Shown here: piece by piece, positions 44,291-55,900 of the stretch | Position numbering within the stretch: position 1 is the first letter of the stretch | Layout of the letters: the number at the start of each line of letters is the position of its first letter | Assembly: GCF_002215215.1 (NCBI RefSeq) | Contig: NZ_CP018632.1 | Span: forward strand, 7,622,501 to 7,686,500 | Direction of reading: 5' to 3' | Origin: Granulosicoccus antarcticus IMCC3135 | GTDB lineage: Bacteria; Pseudomonadota; Gammaproteobacteria; Granulosicoccales; Granulosicoccaceae | Length of the DNA stretch: 64,000 bases | The notes under the pieces: generated by a model | What the model saw: the letters and a program-made list of their open reading frames with translations, nothing else | Databases searched by the model: none | What the model was told of the DNA's origin: nothing | Translations under genes and position numbers: made by a program

Positions 44291-44683
44291 TCAGTAACCG
44301 GCAGACAACTGAATATCATCATAGCAATGGCAGATCTGGTCAACGGTATCTGCCTCCGCTCTCACCGAACCCAGCTTGTTATAAGCCACCAGCAAACGGC
44401 TTTCCAGCGTGCCGATGAACAGGTAACGGCTACCGACATCCATATATCGTTGGGCCCGCTCGTAGAATCCCAGCACAATAGTCCAGCCGGACTGCGAATC
44501 CAGACTCTGCCAATGTATTTCAATGGCCTCCTGTTGGGCTACGATCTCTTCGAGTATTCCATTCACAGCCATTTGGGCATCGCATAGCTCCTCTTGAAAA
44601 CAATCGGCCAAAACCGGAGGAGATCTCAAGCCTGATACCAAAAACAAGAAAAGCAATGATATTTGCATAAAGTTGACGTTCAT
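44291..44683 (-). CDS. Small secreted hypothetical protein
   Basis: 130 residues from the ATG at 44683. A signal peptide (NFMQISLLFLFLVSGLRSPPVLA, cleavage before DCF) precedes a helical domain with four cysteines (DCFQEELC and ICHCYDD). No family recognised. The upstream frame to 44737 is rejected because it would bury the signal sequence. Confidence 0.6.
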   Translation of the reverse strand: MNVNFMQISLLFLFLVSGLRSPPVLADCFQEELCDAQMAVNGILEEIVAQQEAIEIHWQSLDSQSGWTIVLGFYERAQRYMDVGSRYLFIGTLESRLLVAYNKLGSVRAEADTVDQICHCYDDIQLSAGY

Positions 44684-45037
44684 CAGTAGCGTGTTTCCAT
44701 GTCGATGTCCAGTCACACCCGTTCTGGATAAAGACACTATCGACGACGAACTCGCTTGCGGATGTAACTGGGCGGTTTCTAAAAAAGTGAATATTCACAA
44801 TCTGTGACAATTACTGCTCAGCGATATAACACAGGTATGAAACCCTCTATTCCTAGCCTAAAGTCGAGGACGAATAGATAATGAAATAATGACTTATCGC
44901 TTAATCTAAAATAAAAATTTGGAAGGGCCATTCACAACACAGAAATGCCCTCTCCGGGTTAAGCATTAAGTTCAATCACGAAGTTCTTCTCGTATCACTG
45001 GGTATGATGAAAGCCATGACGAAAGGGGACTCTGAAT
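44684..45037. other. AT-rich intergenic region before the T6SS-associated operon
   Basis: No gene is seen. The start of the operon is preceded by AAAGGGGACTCTGA, a usable ribosome-binding site about 10 nt before the ATG at 45038. The operon promoter should lie here, but I cannot define it. Confidence 0.4.
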
Positions 45038-45571
45038 ATGCAAAAAATTGCAGAAATTGATCTACCTGTCCATTCCGACAAGATCAATATAAATGAGTCT
45101 CGGAACTCAGCCTTACCAGCCCCTGTGCACGGAGTCCTGATCGGGGTATTGGCAACACTCAATCAAATGGGTCAACCTAGTGTTACCTATGCCGGAAATC
45201 ACACAGCACGACCGGTACTGGCCAAGTCAACAACCTTGATACCTACCGATGCCATCGGCAAGAAAGTCGCCCTTCTGTTCGAAAACGGTGACATCACTCT
45301 GCCCATTGTCATCGGCATCTTGCAGGAGCCTTGCACAACAGCGCCAGTGCTCAGCACCATCGAGGACGACACGATTCACCCGGCGCAGAGCGAACTCATC
45401 GTGGACGGACGTCCAATAGACCTTCAGGCACGCGAACAGATTATCTTGCGCTGCGGAAAATCCAGCATCACAATGACCAGTGCTGGCAAAATCATTATCC
45501 GTGGAACTTATGTTTCAAGTAAATCGTCGGGAGCCAATCGCATCCGCGGCGGTTCGGTACAGATAAACTGA
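45038..45571 (+). CDS. DUF6484-domain protein, T6SS-associated
   Basis: 177 residues. The core shows HGVLIGVLATLNQMGQPSVTYAG and IGKKVALLFENGDITLPIVIG, followed by LIVDGRPIDLQAREQIILRCGKSSITM, an arrangement I associate with DUF6484 proteins that accompany T6SS effector-loading genes. The C-terminal segment resembles the beta-helical end of VgrG-type spike extensions (GKIIIRGTYVSSKSSGANRIRGG). It is the first of five consecutive genes in the cluster. Confidence 0.7.
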   Translation: MQKIAEIDLPVHSDKININESRNSALPAPVHGVLIGVLATLNQMGQPSVTYAGNHTARPVLAKSTTLIPTDAIGKKVALLFENGDITLPIVIGILQEPCTTAPVLSTIEDDTIHPAQSELIVDGRPIDLQAREQIILRCGKSSITMTSAGKIIIRGTYVSSKSSGANRIRGGSVQIN

Positions 45572-45588
45572 GGGCAGCACCTGCCCTC

Positions 45589-46845
45589 ATGCCGCACATT
45601 ATCGAGACCGTTGTGTACCAGCATGCAGAGAATGCCTGTGCACTTTGGTGGCAATGGCATCTGGCGCTTGACCAACCACACTATACATTGGGGGATCTGA
45701 CAGGGATTGAAAAGCGAATCAATGCCAATATGAACGGTCTGCGCATTGCTGGCAAAAACGCCTTGATACAGGTACAGGAACTGGCTGATGCCAACGATGA
45801 GGGAGCCATTTTCGTCTCGGCACTGCTTGCGATTCAGCGTGGCGATATATCAGGCTTTCTCACACTTGCAGAGACTGACTGCGTAAAGCCGGGCGGACTT
45901 GCCGAGCTGAGCACGGCACTGGCATGGGCCGATCATGATCAGTCGCAACGTATCATTCTGCAACTGCTGAACAGCGACAGAGCCGAGTGGTTGATTCTGG
46001 GCCTACAGGCCTGTGTGGCTCACGCGCGCAATCCAGGTCAGCATTTGTATCAATGTACCAGACACAGCGATAGTCGTGTTCGTGCCACAGCCTTTCAGGC
46101 CGCAGCTAACCTGGGCGACAAGAACATATTGCGAACCTTGCCAGTATCCACCCCGGGTGGGCCAGACGAGCAGTTTGAACTCGCACGTGCCTTTACCTTT
46201 CTGGGACGCTACAAGGAAGGTCAACTCATGCTCGAACAACTGGCTCTGGGCTCAAGTCACGTTGCGCCTCTGGCTACCAGGCTATTTCTGTTGAGTGCCT
46301 CTTCTGCCATAAGTCGCGACTTGCTCAGAACCCTGAACGATCGTCCAGAGCGTGCTCGAGATGTGGTTCGAGGCTTTGGCCTGCTGGGCGAGCCAACCTC
46401 GATGGAATGGTTGATCGATCAGTGTCACTCTCCCATGCTTGGCCGGTTGGCTGGGGAATCCATTACGTTGATCACGGGTGTGGACTTGATCAACAACGAT
46501 CTGGAACTTGCCGATGGACCTGAAACGGCGATCAACGCGCTCAGTGACGAGCCTGACGATAAGCGCGTAAAACTCGATGAGGATGACAACCTACCCTGGC
46601 CGGATGCACCCCGCATCAGCCACTGGTGGGAGAACCTGTCCGCACAGCCTATCAACGACAAGCAATATCTCTGCGGGCACCTGCGCACATCCAAGAGCTA
46701 CCAACTCATGCTCAGAATCGGCAAGCAGAGACAGCGAACTATCGCCGCTGACATCATGGCTTTGACTAATCCCGGCGCACCGTATTGCAATACGCATTTG
46801 CCCACGTGGCGCCAACCGGGCCTCACGCCAGGTGGACCCGACTGA
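45589..46845 (+). CDS. TIGR02270-family HEAT-like repeat protein
   Basis: 418 residues, all-helical, starting MPHIIETVVYQHAENACALWWQWH. It contains repeats such as GLQACVAHARNPGQHLYQC and VRATAFQAAANLGDKNILRTLP that resemble HEAT-type scaffolds, and the C-terminus ends in LPTWRQPGLTPGGPD. Proteins of this family occur in T6SS accessory sets, where an adaptor role is plausible but not proven. 17 nt after the DUF6484 gene. Confidence 0.72.
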   Translation: MPHIIETVVYQHAENACALWWQWHLALDQPHYTLGDLTGIEKRINANMNGLRIAGKNALIQVQELADANDEGAIFVSALLAIQRGDISGFLTLAETDCVKPGGLAELSTALAWADHDQSQRIILQLLNSDRAEWLILGLQACVAHARNPGQHLYQCTRHSDSRVRATAFQAAANLGDKNILRTLPVSTPGGPDEQFELARAFTFLGRYKEGQLMLEQLALGSSHVAPLATRLFLLSASSAISRDLLRTLNDRPERARDVVRGFGLLGEPTSMEWLIDQCHSPMLGRLAGESITLITGVDLINNDLELADGPETAINALSDEPDDKRVKLDEDDNLPWPDAPRISHWWENLSAQPINDKQYLCGHLRTSKSYQLMLRIGKQRQRTIAADIMALTNPGAPYCNTHLPTWRQPGLTPGGPD

Positions 46846-46846
46846 C

Positions 46847-47947
46847 ATGCGACTACTCAACCACACACCCTTTCTGGCAGCGTACACCCTGGGCCTGGCT
46901 CCCGATGGTCGAGAATCGGTCGTGGTCGTCATCAAGGCCACGTTTTCCATACCCACCTCATACTATGCTCATCCTGAACTACTGGACGAACAAGTTGCGC
47001 TGGTAGAGGCAGACATTCACACAGCTGAGCCTGAATCTTCAGCCCCTCTGTATGAAGCGGACTATGCCTTGGGAAAGCCACGCTGCGACGTTACCCTCAT
47101 TGGCTCGGCCTATGCCCCCAACGGCAACCCTGCTGAACGAGTACAAACCGGTCTGTCAGTCGGGCAGATCAACAAATTTATCAACGTCATCGGTGAACGT
47201 CACTGGATGAGTAATACAACGTGCGTTGTGACTAGTCAGCCACGTACTTTTCAGATGGCCACGATCAGCTATGACATGGCCTTTGGCGGCACTGACAAAG
47301 CGCATGAAGACAAGCGCTTCCATGATGCCTTCATGCTCAACCCTGTCGGCATCGGCTTTCATCGGGCTGTGCTTCACAATCTGGTTGATGGCACGCCTGC
47401 CCCCTCTACAGAGATGCCCGACCAACCCGTCATGCAACCTAATGGCGTCTACAAGCCCATGTCTTTTGGACCTGTCGGGCGCGCTTGGCAACCAAGAATC
47501 CAGTACGCCGGCACTTATGACGATACCTGGCTTGATGAGCAATTCCCCTTCCTGCCGACGGACTTCGACAATCGCTATTACCAGAGTGCACCTGCCGACC
47601 AGCAGACAAACTACCTTCAGGGCGGTGAGGAGGTAACTCTGGTAAACCTGACGCCCGAGGGCTTATGTCGTTTTCGTATTCCGACCCTGGAGATGCCCGT
47701 CTGTTTCTTCAAGAAAAAATCGGTCCGTGAATACAGACAGGCTGTGATTGACACACTGGTCATTGAACCGGACCAGAGCCGCTTCAGCATGACGTGGCGC
47801 GCCACCCAACTTTTACAATCAAACATCTTTGAAATTCCTGAGGTCATTATTGGAAAATTTCCGCAAACCAGAGGCATAGCCAAACCGCACATCTCTTCAC
47901 TGGCAGAACCGGGCAAAAACCGAAACACCACGGATGAGACGCTGTGA
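46847..47947 (+). CDS. DUF2169 protein, T6SS effector-loading adaptor type
   Basis: 366 residues from MRLLNHTPFLAAYTLG, one base after the upstream stop. Family landmarks: VVVIKATFSIP, DYALGKPRCDVTLIGSAYAPNG, ISYDMAFGGTD, NPVGIGFH and GPVGRAWQPRIQYAGTYDDTWLDEQFPFLP, as in DUF2169. DUF2169 proteins are thought to help mount PAAR/DUF4150-containing effectors on the T6SS spike. The gene overlaps the next start (GTGAATA at 47944). Confidence 0.85.
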   Translation: MRLLNHTPFLAAYTLGLAPDGRESVVVVIKATFSIPTSYYAHPELLDEQVALVEADIHTAEPESSAPLYEADYALGKPRCDVTLIGSAYAPNGNPAERVQTGLSVGQINKFINVIGERHWMSNTTCVVTSQPRTFQMATISYDMAFGGTDKAHEDKRFHDAFMLNPVGIGFHRAVLHNLVDGTPAPSTEMPDQPVMQPNGVYKPMSFGPVGRAWQPRIQYAGTYDDTWLDEQFPFLPTDFDNRYYQSAPADQQTNYLQGGEEVTLVNLTPEGLCRFRIPTLEMPVCFFKKKSVREYRQAVIDTLVIEPDQSRFSMTWRATQLLQSNIFEIPEVIIGKFPQTRGIAKPHISSLAEPGKNRNTTDETL

Positions 47948-48966
47948 ATACTCTCATCACCATTACCGGCTCAGGCATGGTCACCGCTGTAGGCAATGAC
48001 GCTGCCTCCAGCTGTGCCGCTATTCACTGTGCCATCGACAACTTCCGTGAAAGTCAGTTCATGGATAACGCAGGGGAACCGATCACAACAGCCGCCTGCG
48101 AGCTGGACGAACCCTGTAGCGGTGAGACCCGGCTGGTCAAGATGGCGGCGGCGGCGCTGGCAGAATGCCTTGCTTCAAACTCGGCCATCGACTGCAAACA
48201 CACCCCTTTGATTCTGTGTCTTCCTGAACGCTCCCGACAGGACTACCCCATCAGTGATGATGCTGCTTTTTTCCTGGCTATTCAGGAGGAGCTGGGATTG
48301 GGCTTCTCTGACAAATCACGATTACTGGCGCATGGACATGTGTCCGCCGCCGTAGCGTTACTCAATGCAAGACAAATGCTGGCCAACAATCAGAGCGTGA
48401 AACATGTACTGATTGCCTCTGCAGACTCTCTGCTAAGCACAGCAACGCTGCAGCATTTTGAAGACAACGACAGATTACTCACTAGTGAGCATTCAGACGG
48501 TATATTACCTGGCGAAGCTGCTGCGGCAATTGTGGTCGAGCGCGCCAGAGGTAATCGCGGGGCAATGCTCGTTCATGGCATTGGATTTGCCGTGGAACCC
48601 GCGCCCATACTATCCGGCAAACCAACTCAGGCACAAGGTTTGACGCAGGCCATCAAGGCCGCACTTGAAGAGGCACAGCTGCCCATGCAGGAAATGGCTT
48701 ACCGGATCACTGATCTTTCTGGCGAGCACTACTACTTCAGGGAAGCCGCCCTGGCATTATCCAGAACGCTGAGAGTCTTGCGAGATGAGTTCGACATACT
48801 TCACCCAGCAGACTGTGTTGGTGAAACAGGTACTGCCCTTGGCTTTATCATTCTTGGCTATCAACTGGATCTAATCAGAACTCACCCCCCTGACTTTCCC
48901 CAACTGATCGCGCACTTCAGCAACGACGATGGCAGACGCGCTGCCATTGTTCTTGGCATGAATTAG
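47944..48966 (+). CDS. Ketosynthase-like protein without catalytic cysteine, T6SS-associated
   Basis: 340 residues from a GTG overlapping the DUF2169 stop. The fold resembles beta-ketoacyl synthases (ITITGSGMVTAVGNDAASSCAAI at the N-terminus; ILPGEAAAAIVVERA; GETGTALGFI). In the position of the usual Cys motif it reads LAHGHVSAAVALL (residues ~128-140), so the nucleophile is absent. Such pseudo-ketosynthases are recurrent in DUF2169/DUF4150 loci. A structural or chaperone role is inference. Confidence 0.75.
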   Translation: MNTLITITGSGMVTAVGNDAASSCAAIHCAIDNFRESQFMDNAGEPITTAACELDEPCSGETRLVKMAAAALAECLASNSAIDCKHTPLILCLPERSRQDYPISDDAAFFLAIQEELGLGFSDKSRLLAHGHVSAAVALLNARQMLANNQSVKHVLIASADSLLSTATLQHFEDNDRLLTSEHSDGILPGEAAAAIVVERARGNRGAMLVHGIGFAVEPAPILSGKPTQAQGLTQAIKAALEEAQLPMQEMAYRITDLSGEHYYFREAALALSRTLRVLRDEFDILHPADCVGETGTALGFIILGYQLDLIRTHPPDFPQLIAHFSNDDGRRAAIVLGMN

Positions 48967-48977
48967 GAGAACACAGC

Positions 48978-49478
48978 ATGGCCAGCAACGTTTACGTCAA
49001 TGGTCGAAAGATTGTCTGCAAAAAAGCTGGCGGAAAATCAATCTGTGCGTTCCCCGATGTCTGCTTTACGCCACCCGACAAGATCACCTCCACCCCAAAG
49101 GGCATTCCTGTGCCCTATCCGAACACCGGCGCAGCATCCGATCTGACTAACGGTTCTAAAAGCCTAAAAATTGGCAACAAGGAAGTAGCGCTTAAAAACA
49201 AGTCATATTTAAAGAAATCTGCAGGTAACGAGACCGGTAATACTCAAAAGAAAGGTGTGCTGACTCGCACCAACCGCGGCAAGGTCTTCTTCAATAGCTG
49301 GTCCATGAATGTCAAGATCGAAGGCCTGAATGCTGTCAGGCATCTGGATATCACCACCCATAACCACGGCTCATTGCCAGGTAACTCTCCGACATGGTCC
49401 TATCTGGACCAAGCCACTGCTATCCGCACCGCTACAGATATAGACATATCAACCTCGGATGAAGAAAGCCTTTTATGA
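48978..49478 (+). CDS. DUF4150 (PAAR-like) protein
   Basis: 166 residues. The family signature is clear: SNVYVNGRKIVCKKAGGKSICAFPDVCFTPP, then GIPVPYPNTGAASDLTNGSKSLKIGNKEV, and a conserved FNSWSMNVKIEGLNAVRHLDITTHNHGS. DUF4150 domains cap the T6SS spike and are usually fused to, or followed by, a toxin. Here the protein ends soon after the domain (28 residues beyond), and no toxin gene follows. Confidence 0.85.
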   Translation: MASNVYVNGRKIVCKKAGGKSICAFPDVCFTPPDKITSTPKGIPVPYPNTGAASDLTNGSKSLKIGNKEVALKNKSYLKKSAGNETGNTQKKGVLTRTNRGKVFFNSWSMNVKIEGLNAVRHLDITTHNHGSLPGNSPTWSYLDQATAIRTATDIDISTSDEESLL

Positions 49479-49985
49479 AGGCGTAGCTGCAGCGAAAGCT
49501 ATTTTGCTATTCATACGTTCATAAGCCCTTCTGCTAGTTTTTTCCTTTCTCTTCTCCCGAGCCTTTCTCTTCTGCTCGCGCAGTGCTTTAGAAGAGCACG
49601 AAACGCAAATTCTTCGTCAGTACAAATCTGTTGCTGCAAGGACCCTGCGCGCTTGAACAGAACGAAACGCGTTACATAACACTGCCAGCAGGTTACTGAT
49701 TTTGCTCACCACAAAACGGTGTTTTTCTTCGATCAATCCGTATATATAGCGCCAATTACGCCTGAATTTGCTGCAAATACACTCAAACTACCGAGTCTTG
49801 GTCCAGGAATTCATAGGTTAGTAAATTTTCCGACAGGCATATGCGTTGCTGTTCTGCTAACGGCACAAGGGATATTTATCGCCGGGCTCTCTTTCGAAGA
49901 AGAAATAGAAGTCACAAACCAAGACATTAATACAGCTCTGGAGAATTATTATTTTTCCAGGTTGAAAAATACGGAAAAAAACAGA
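49479..49985 (+). other. Region between the T6SS set and the giant repeat protein
   Basis: No convincing gene. The reading frame of the giant protein is open from 49680, but the sequence (FFFDQSVYIAPITPEFAANTL..., LSFEEEIEV) precedes the signal peptide and has no good start, so I do not include it. Between 49560 and 49679 the same frame has a Cys-rich stretch ended by TAA at 49677. A decayed effector gene would be expected at this position, but I cannot recognise one. Confidence 0.35.
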
Positions 49986-52900
49986 ATGCACCCATTGCTC
50001 GCGGCCCTCTGCCGACTGGTAATCTTTGCAGTATTTCTAAACTTCTCGTCGATAGCGATAGCTGTCGATTCCGACGGTGATGGCATTCAGAACAACTATG
50101 ATCTGGATGACGACAACGACGGTATCCTCGATGAAGATGAAATTGCCTGCACCGCCAGTGGGCAACTGTCCTGGACACATGACACGCTCTTCGATGCCCT
50201 TGGCAACCTCCTGGGCAATGTCGGTATCGATGCAGCCATTGGTGACGCTATTTCGGCAACCGTTGATCTGTCCATCGGAGCGGGCCTCGACCGGCAAATC
50301 AACCTTGTAGAATACCTACTCAGTGGTGCCTCTTCACTGACACTCGATGCTGCAATAACTAATGATGACTACATCGAAGTAGGACTGACACTCAACCAGG
50401 ACTCCTACCTCTACGGCTCTGGCATCAGCATCACATCCACACTACTAGGCGGTCTTTCGGCAGGTGATTATGAGTTTGCAGCCAAGATTTCCAGCGACAA
50501 CTTTGTATCCTCATCACGGCTCTTCGACAACGGTTTTCTGGAAAGTCCTTTGGTCGACTTACTGGGTTCTACCAGTAGCCAGTCGTTCAGTCCGTTTCCT
50601 CTAGAGGCAAACGTTGACTACAAGATTCGCGTGTATCTGTTCAACGTTCAGAATGATGTTTCCATATCCGTCCAGATTCCTTTAGTCGGCACGATTACCT
50701 TGCCTGATTTAGTCAGCTTCGGTGATCTTCAGCTGCAAATCGGCGCTGCTTGCCTCTCTGATTCAGATGCTGACCTCATTGCCAACAGCGAAGATATCGA
50801 CTCTGATAACGACGGAATTATTGATAATATCGAAGGCCAAACAAGTGTTGGCTATGCTGCACCATTGGGTATTGATACCGACCTTGACGGCCTCGATAAC
50901 GCCTATGACAGCGACAACGGTGGCACACCTGTCAGCCTGCCTGATACCGATGCTACTGGCCCACCTGATTACCTGGATACCGATAGCGACGGCGATGGTG
51001 TTCCTGATGCGATAGAAGGCTATGACGTCAATGGTGACGGAGTGGCAGAAACACTGGCGGCCCCGGGCAATGCTGATGCCGACGCCGATGGACTCAATGA
51101 CAACTACGACACCGTAATCTTTCCTGCAACTGGCAATGAAACTGGCGCCAACGCGCCTCTGCCCAACAGCGATGGAACCGATGCCAGCGATTGGCGTGAT
51201 ACCGACGATGACAATGACGGATCATTGACAGCCTCGGAAGATACAAACAGCAACGGCAACCCACAGGATGACGACGCCGATGCTGACGGCAAGCCAGATT
51301 ACCTGGAATCATCAAGCGCCGATGCGGATGGCGACGGTGTGTTTGATCAATCCGATTCCAATGATGCGGATGTCTGTGCACCGACTACCTTCGGAATCGG
51401 CTGCACCACGGATACAGACGGGGATGGGACACCTGACAGTACAGAAGGTGCGACTACCGATACGGACGACGATGGCATCAAGGATCATGCAGAATCATCC
51501 GCCGTTGATTCCGATGGTGACGGTGTCAACAATCAGAATGATGCAGCCAATAATAACGCCTGCATCCCTTCAGTCTTTGGCAACAACTGCACAACGGATA
51601 CTGACGGTGATGGCACCGCTGATAGTGTCGAAGGTGAAAACGTTGACACCGATGGTGATGGTATTAATGATCATGCTGAATCATCCACCGCCGACGATGA
51701 TGGTGATGGCGTCAGTAATCAGGACGAATCTTCAACCGCAGATGCGGATGGTGATGCCATCAATGACCAGGATGATGCGCATAACGATGATGCCTGCAAG
51801 CCTTCTGTCTATGCTGACGCTTGCAACATCGATACTGATGGCGATGGCATTCAGAACAATCATGATCTGGATGATGACAACGACGGCATACTTGACGAGG
51901 ACGAGATGTCCTGCACGGTCACCGGCCAGCTGTCCTGGTTGCATGATGTGCTTATCGGTGTTCTGGGTAATGCCACGATCGATGTCAGCATCGATGATTC
52001 TGTCTCTGCCACCGCTGACCTGACGGTCGGACCGGGCCTTACCAAACTGGTTAATGCCGCTGAGTATCTACTCGGTGGTGCGACCTCACTGACCCTGAGT
52101 GCGGCCAAGTCGTCCGATGACTACATCGAAGTCGGCCTGACACTCGGTCAGGATTCCTATCTGCATGGCTCCAGCCTGGGCATCATATCGACAGTGCTTG
52201 GTGGTGTGGCTGCAGCAGATTATGAATTTGCAGCAGAAATTTCCATCGACGACTTTGTCTCTGCATCAGTTCTCTTTGACACAGAGTTACTGTCAGCGCC
52301 TTTACTCGGCCTGGGCTCTAGTAGCGAACAGGCGTTCAGTCCCTATTTCCTGCAGGCAGGCATTGCCTACAAGATTCGTGTGTATCTGTTCAATGAGCAG
52401 AACGATAATCTGACACCCGGCGTTGCCAGCTTTGGTGACCTGCAACTACGAATCGGTACCGCCTGCATCTCGGATACAGATGCGGATCTTATCAGCAATA
52501 GCGAAGATATCGACTCGGACAACGATGGCATTGTCGATAATATCGAAGCTCAAACAAGCGCTGACTACCAGGTGCCACTAGGCACCGATACAGATTCTGA
52601 CGGGCTGGACGATGCCTATGACAGCGATAACGGTGGCACACCGGTCACTCTGCCCAATTCTGATGCAACAGGTCTGGCAGATTTTCTGGATACCGATAGT
52701 GACGACGACGGAATCTCTGATGCGGTCGAAGCCTACGACGCTAACGGCGATGGCGTGGCCGATACATTGCCCGCGTCTGACAATGCCGATGCGGATACCG
52801 ATGGACTGAACGACAACTATGACACCATCGTCTCACCCGCAGCGGGCAATGCGACCGGTGCCAACGCACCGCTACCCAACAGTGATGGCACTGATGCCAG

Positions 52901-55900
52901 CAATTGGCGCGACAACGACGATGATAACGATGGCTCGCTGACTGCCACCGAGGATGCCAATGGGAATGGCAGTCCACAAGATGATGACACTGATGCCGAT
53001 GGTAAGCCGGATTACCTGGAATCATCAACCACCGATGCGGATGGCGATGGCGTGGTTGATCAATCCGATTCCAATGATGCGGATGTCTGCGCACCGACTA
53101 CCTTCGGAATCGGCTGTACCACGGATACAGACGGGGATGGGACACCTGACAGTACAGAAGGTGCGACTACCGACACGGATGGCGATGGCATCAAGGACTA
53201 TCTGGAATCATCCAGCTCTGATGCTGACGGAGATGGCCTTAACGATCAGGATGACTCTGGTAACAATGATGCTTGCCTGCCTTCAACATTTGGCACTGGC
53301 TGCACAACCGACACCGATGGTGATGGTACGGCCGATAGCCTCGAAGGTGAAAACGTTGACACCGATGGTGATGGCATTAATGACCATGCTGAATCCTCCA
53401 CCACCGACGATGATGGTGATGGCGTCAGTAATCAGGACGAATCTTCAACCGCAGATGCGGATGGTGATGCCATCAATGACCAGGATGATGCGCATAACGA
53501 TGATGCCTGCAAGCCTTCTGTCTATGCTGACGCTTGCAACATCGATACTGATGGCGATGGCATTCAGAACAATCATGATCTGGATGATGACAACGACGGC
53601 ATACTTGACGAGGACGAGATGTCCTGCACGGTCACCGGCCAGCTGTCCTGGTTGCATGATGTGGTTGTCGGTGTTCTGGGTAATGCCACGATTGATGTCA
53701 GCATTGATGATTCTGTCTCTGCCACCGCTGACCTGACGGTCGGACCGGGTCTTACCAAATTGGCCAATGCAGCCGAGTATCTGCTCGGGGGTGCATCCTC
53801 ACTGACCCTGAGCGCGGCCAAGTCTTCCGATGACTACATCGAAGTCGGCCTGACACTCGGTCAGGATTCCTATCTGCATGGCTCCAGCCTGGGCATCATA
53901 TCCACAGTGCTCGGCGGTGTGGCTGCAGCAGATTACGAGTTTGCCGCAGAAATTTCCATCGACGATTTTGTCTCTGCATCACTGCTCTTTGACACCGGCT
54001 TGCTCTCGGCACCTTTACTCGGCCTGGGCTCCAGTAGCGATCAGGCCTTCAGTCCCTATTTTCTGCAGGCAGGGATTGCCTACAAGATTCGTGTGTATCT
54101 GTTCAATGAACAGAATGACAATCTGACACCCGGTGTTGTCAGCTTTGGTGACCTGCAACTACGAATTGGTACCGCCTGTGTCTCGGATACCGATGCGGAT
54201 CTTATCAGCAATAGCGAAGATATCGACTCGGATAACGATGGCATCGTCGATAATATCGAAGCTCAAACAAGCGCTGACTACCAGGCGCCACTAGGCACCG
54301 ATACAGATTCCGACGGGCTGGACGATGCCTATGACAGCGATAACGGTGGCACACCGGTCACTCTGCCCAATTCTGATGCAACAGGTCTGGCAGACTTTCT
54401 GGATACCGATAGTGACGACGACGGAATCTCTGATGCGGTAGAGGCCTACGACGCTAACGGCGATGGCGTGGCGGACACATTGCCCGCATCTGACAATGCC
54501 GATGCGGATGTCGATGGACTGAACGACAACTATGACACCATCATCTCGCCCGCAGCTGGCAATGCAACGGGGGCTAGCGCACCGTTACCCAATAGCGATG
54601 GCACCGATGCCAGCAACTGGCGTGACAACGATGATGATAACGATGGATCGCTGACTGCCACCGAGGATGCCAATGGTAATGGCAGTCCACAAGATGATGA
54701 CACTGATGCCGATGGTAAGCCGGATTACCTGGAATCATCAACCACCGATGCGGATGGCGATGGCGTGGTTGATCAATCCGATTCCAATGATGCGGATGTC
54801 TGCGCACCGACCACTTTCGGAACCGGCTGCACGACGGATACAGACGGCGACGGCACACCGGATAGTACAGAAGGTGCGACTGCCGATACGGATGGAGATG
54901 GCATCAAGGACTATGCAGAATCATCCACGGTTGATTCTGATGGAGACGGCATCAACAATCAGGATGACTCAGCCAACAACAACGCCTGCATCCCTTCAGT
55001 CTTTGGCAACAGCTGCACAACCGATACTGACGGTGATGGCACCGCTGATAGCGAAGAAGGTGAAAACGTTGACACGGATGGTGATGGCATTAATGACCCT
55101 GCTGAATCCTCCACCACCGATTCAGATGGAGACGGCGTCAACGATCAGTCTGACGCTGCCAACAACAACGCCTGCATCCCTTCAGTCTTTGGTAACAACT
55201 GCACAGTCGACACGGACAACGACGGAACGCCTGACAGCCAGGAAGGTGAAACGGCTGATACTGACAACGATGGCAAAAAGGACTATCAGGAATCCTCTAC
55301 CGCCGATGCCGATGGTGACGGAACTGTCGATCAATCAGACATCAATGATGCTGATGCCTGCCTGCCTTCCACCTTTGGCAATGGTTGCACAACCGACACC
55401 GATAGTGATGGAACTGCCGATAGCCTGGAAGGTGAAACGACTGATAGCGACGGCGATGGTAAGTTTGACTACCAGGAATCCTCCACCGCCGACGCCGATA
55501 GTGACGGTACGAATGATCAATCCGATTCCAATGATGCGGATGTCTGCCTGCCTTCAACATTTGGCACTGGCTGCACAACCGACACCGATGGTGATGGGAC
55601 GGCCGATAGTGTCGAAGGTGAAAACGTTGACACGGATGGCGATGGCAACAAGGACTACGAAGAGTCCTCCACCAGCGATACCGATGGCGATGGTATCGTC
55701 GATCAATCCGATGCAAACAATACTGACGCCTGCCTGCCTTCTGACTTTGGCACCAATTGCACAACCGACACCGACGGTGACGGCACACCCGACAGCGAGG
55801 AAGGCGAAACCACTGACACCGACGGCGATGGCAACAAGGATTACCAGGAATCATCGACTGCCGATGCCGATGGTGACGGCGTCGTTGATCAGACAGATGC

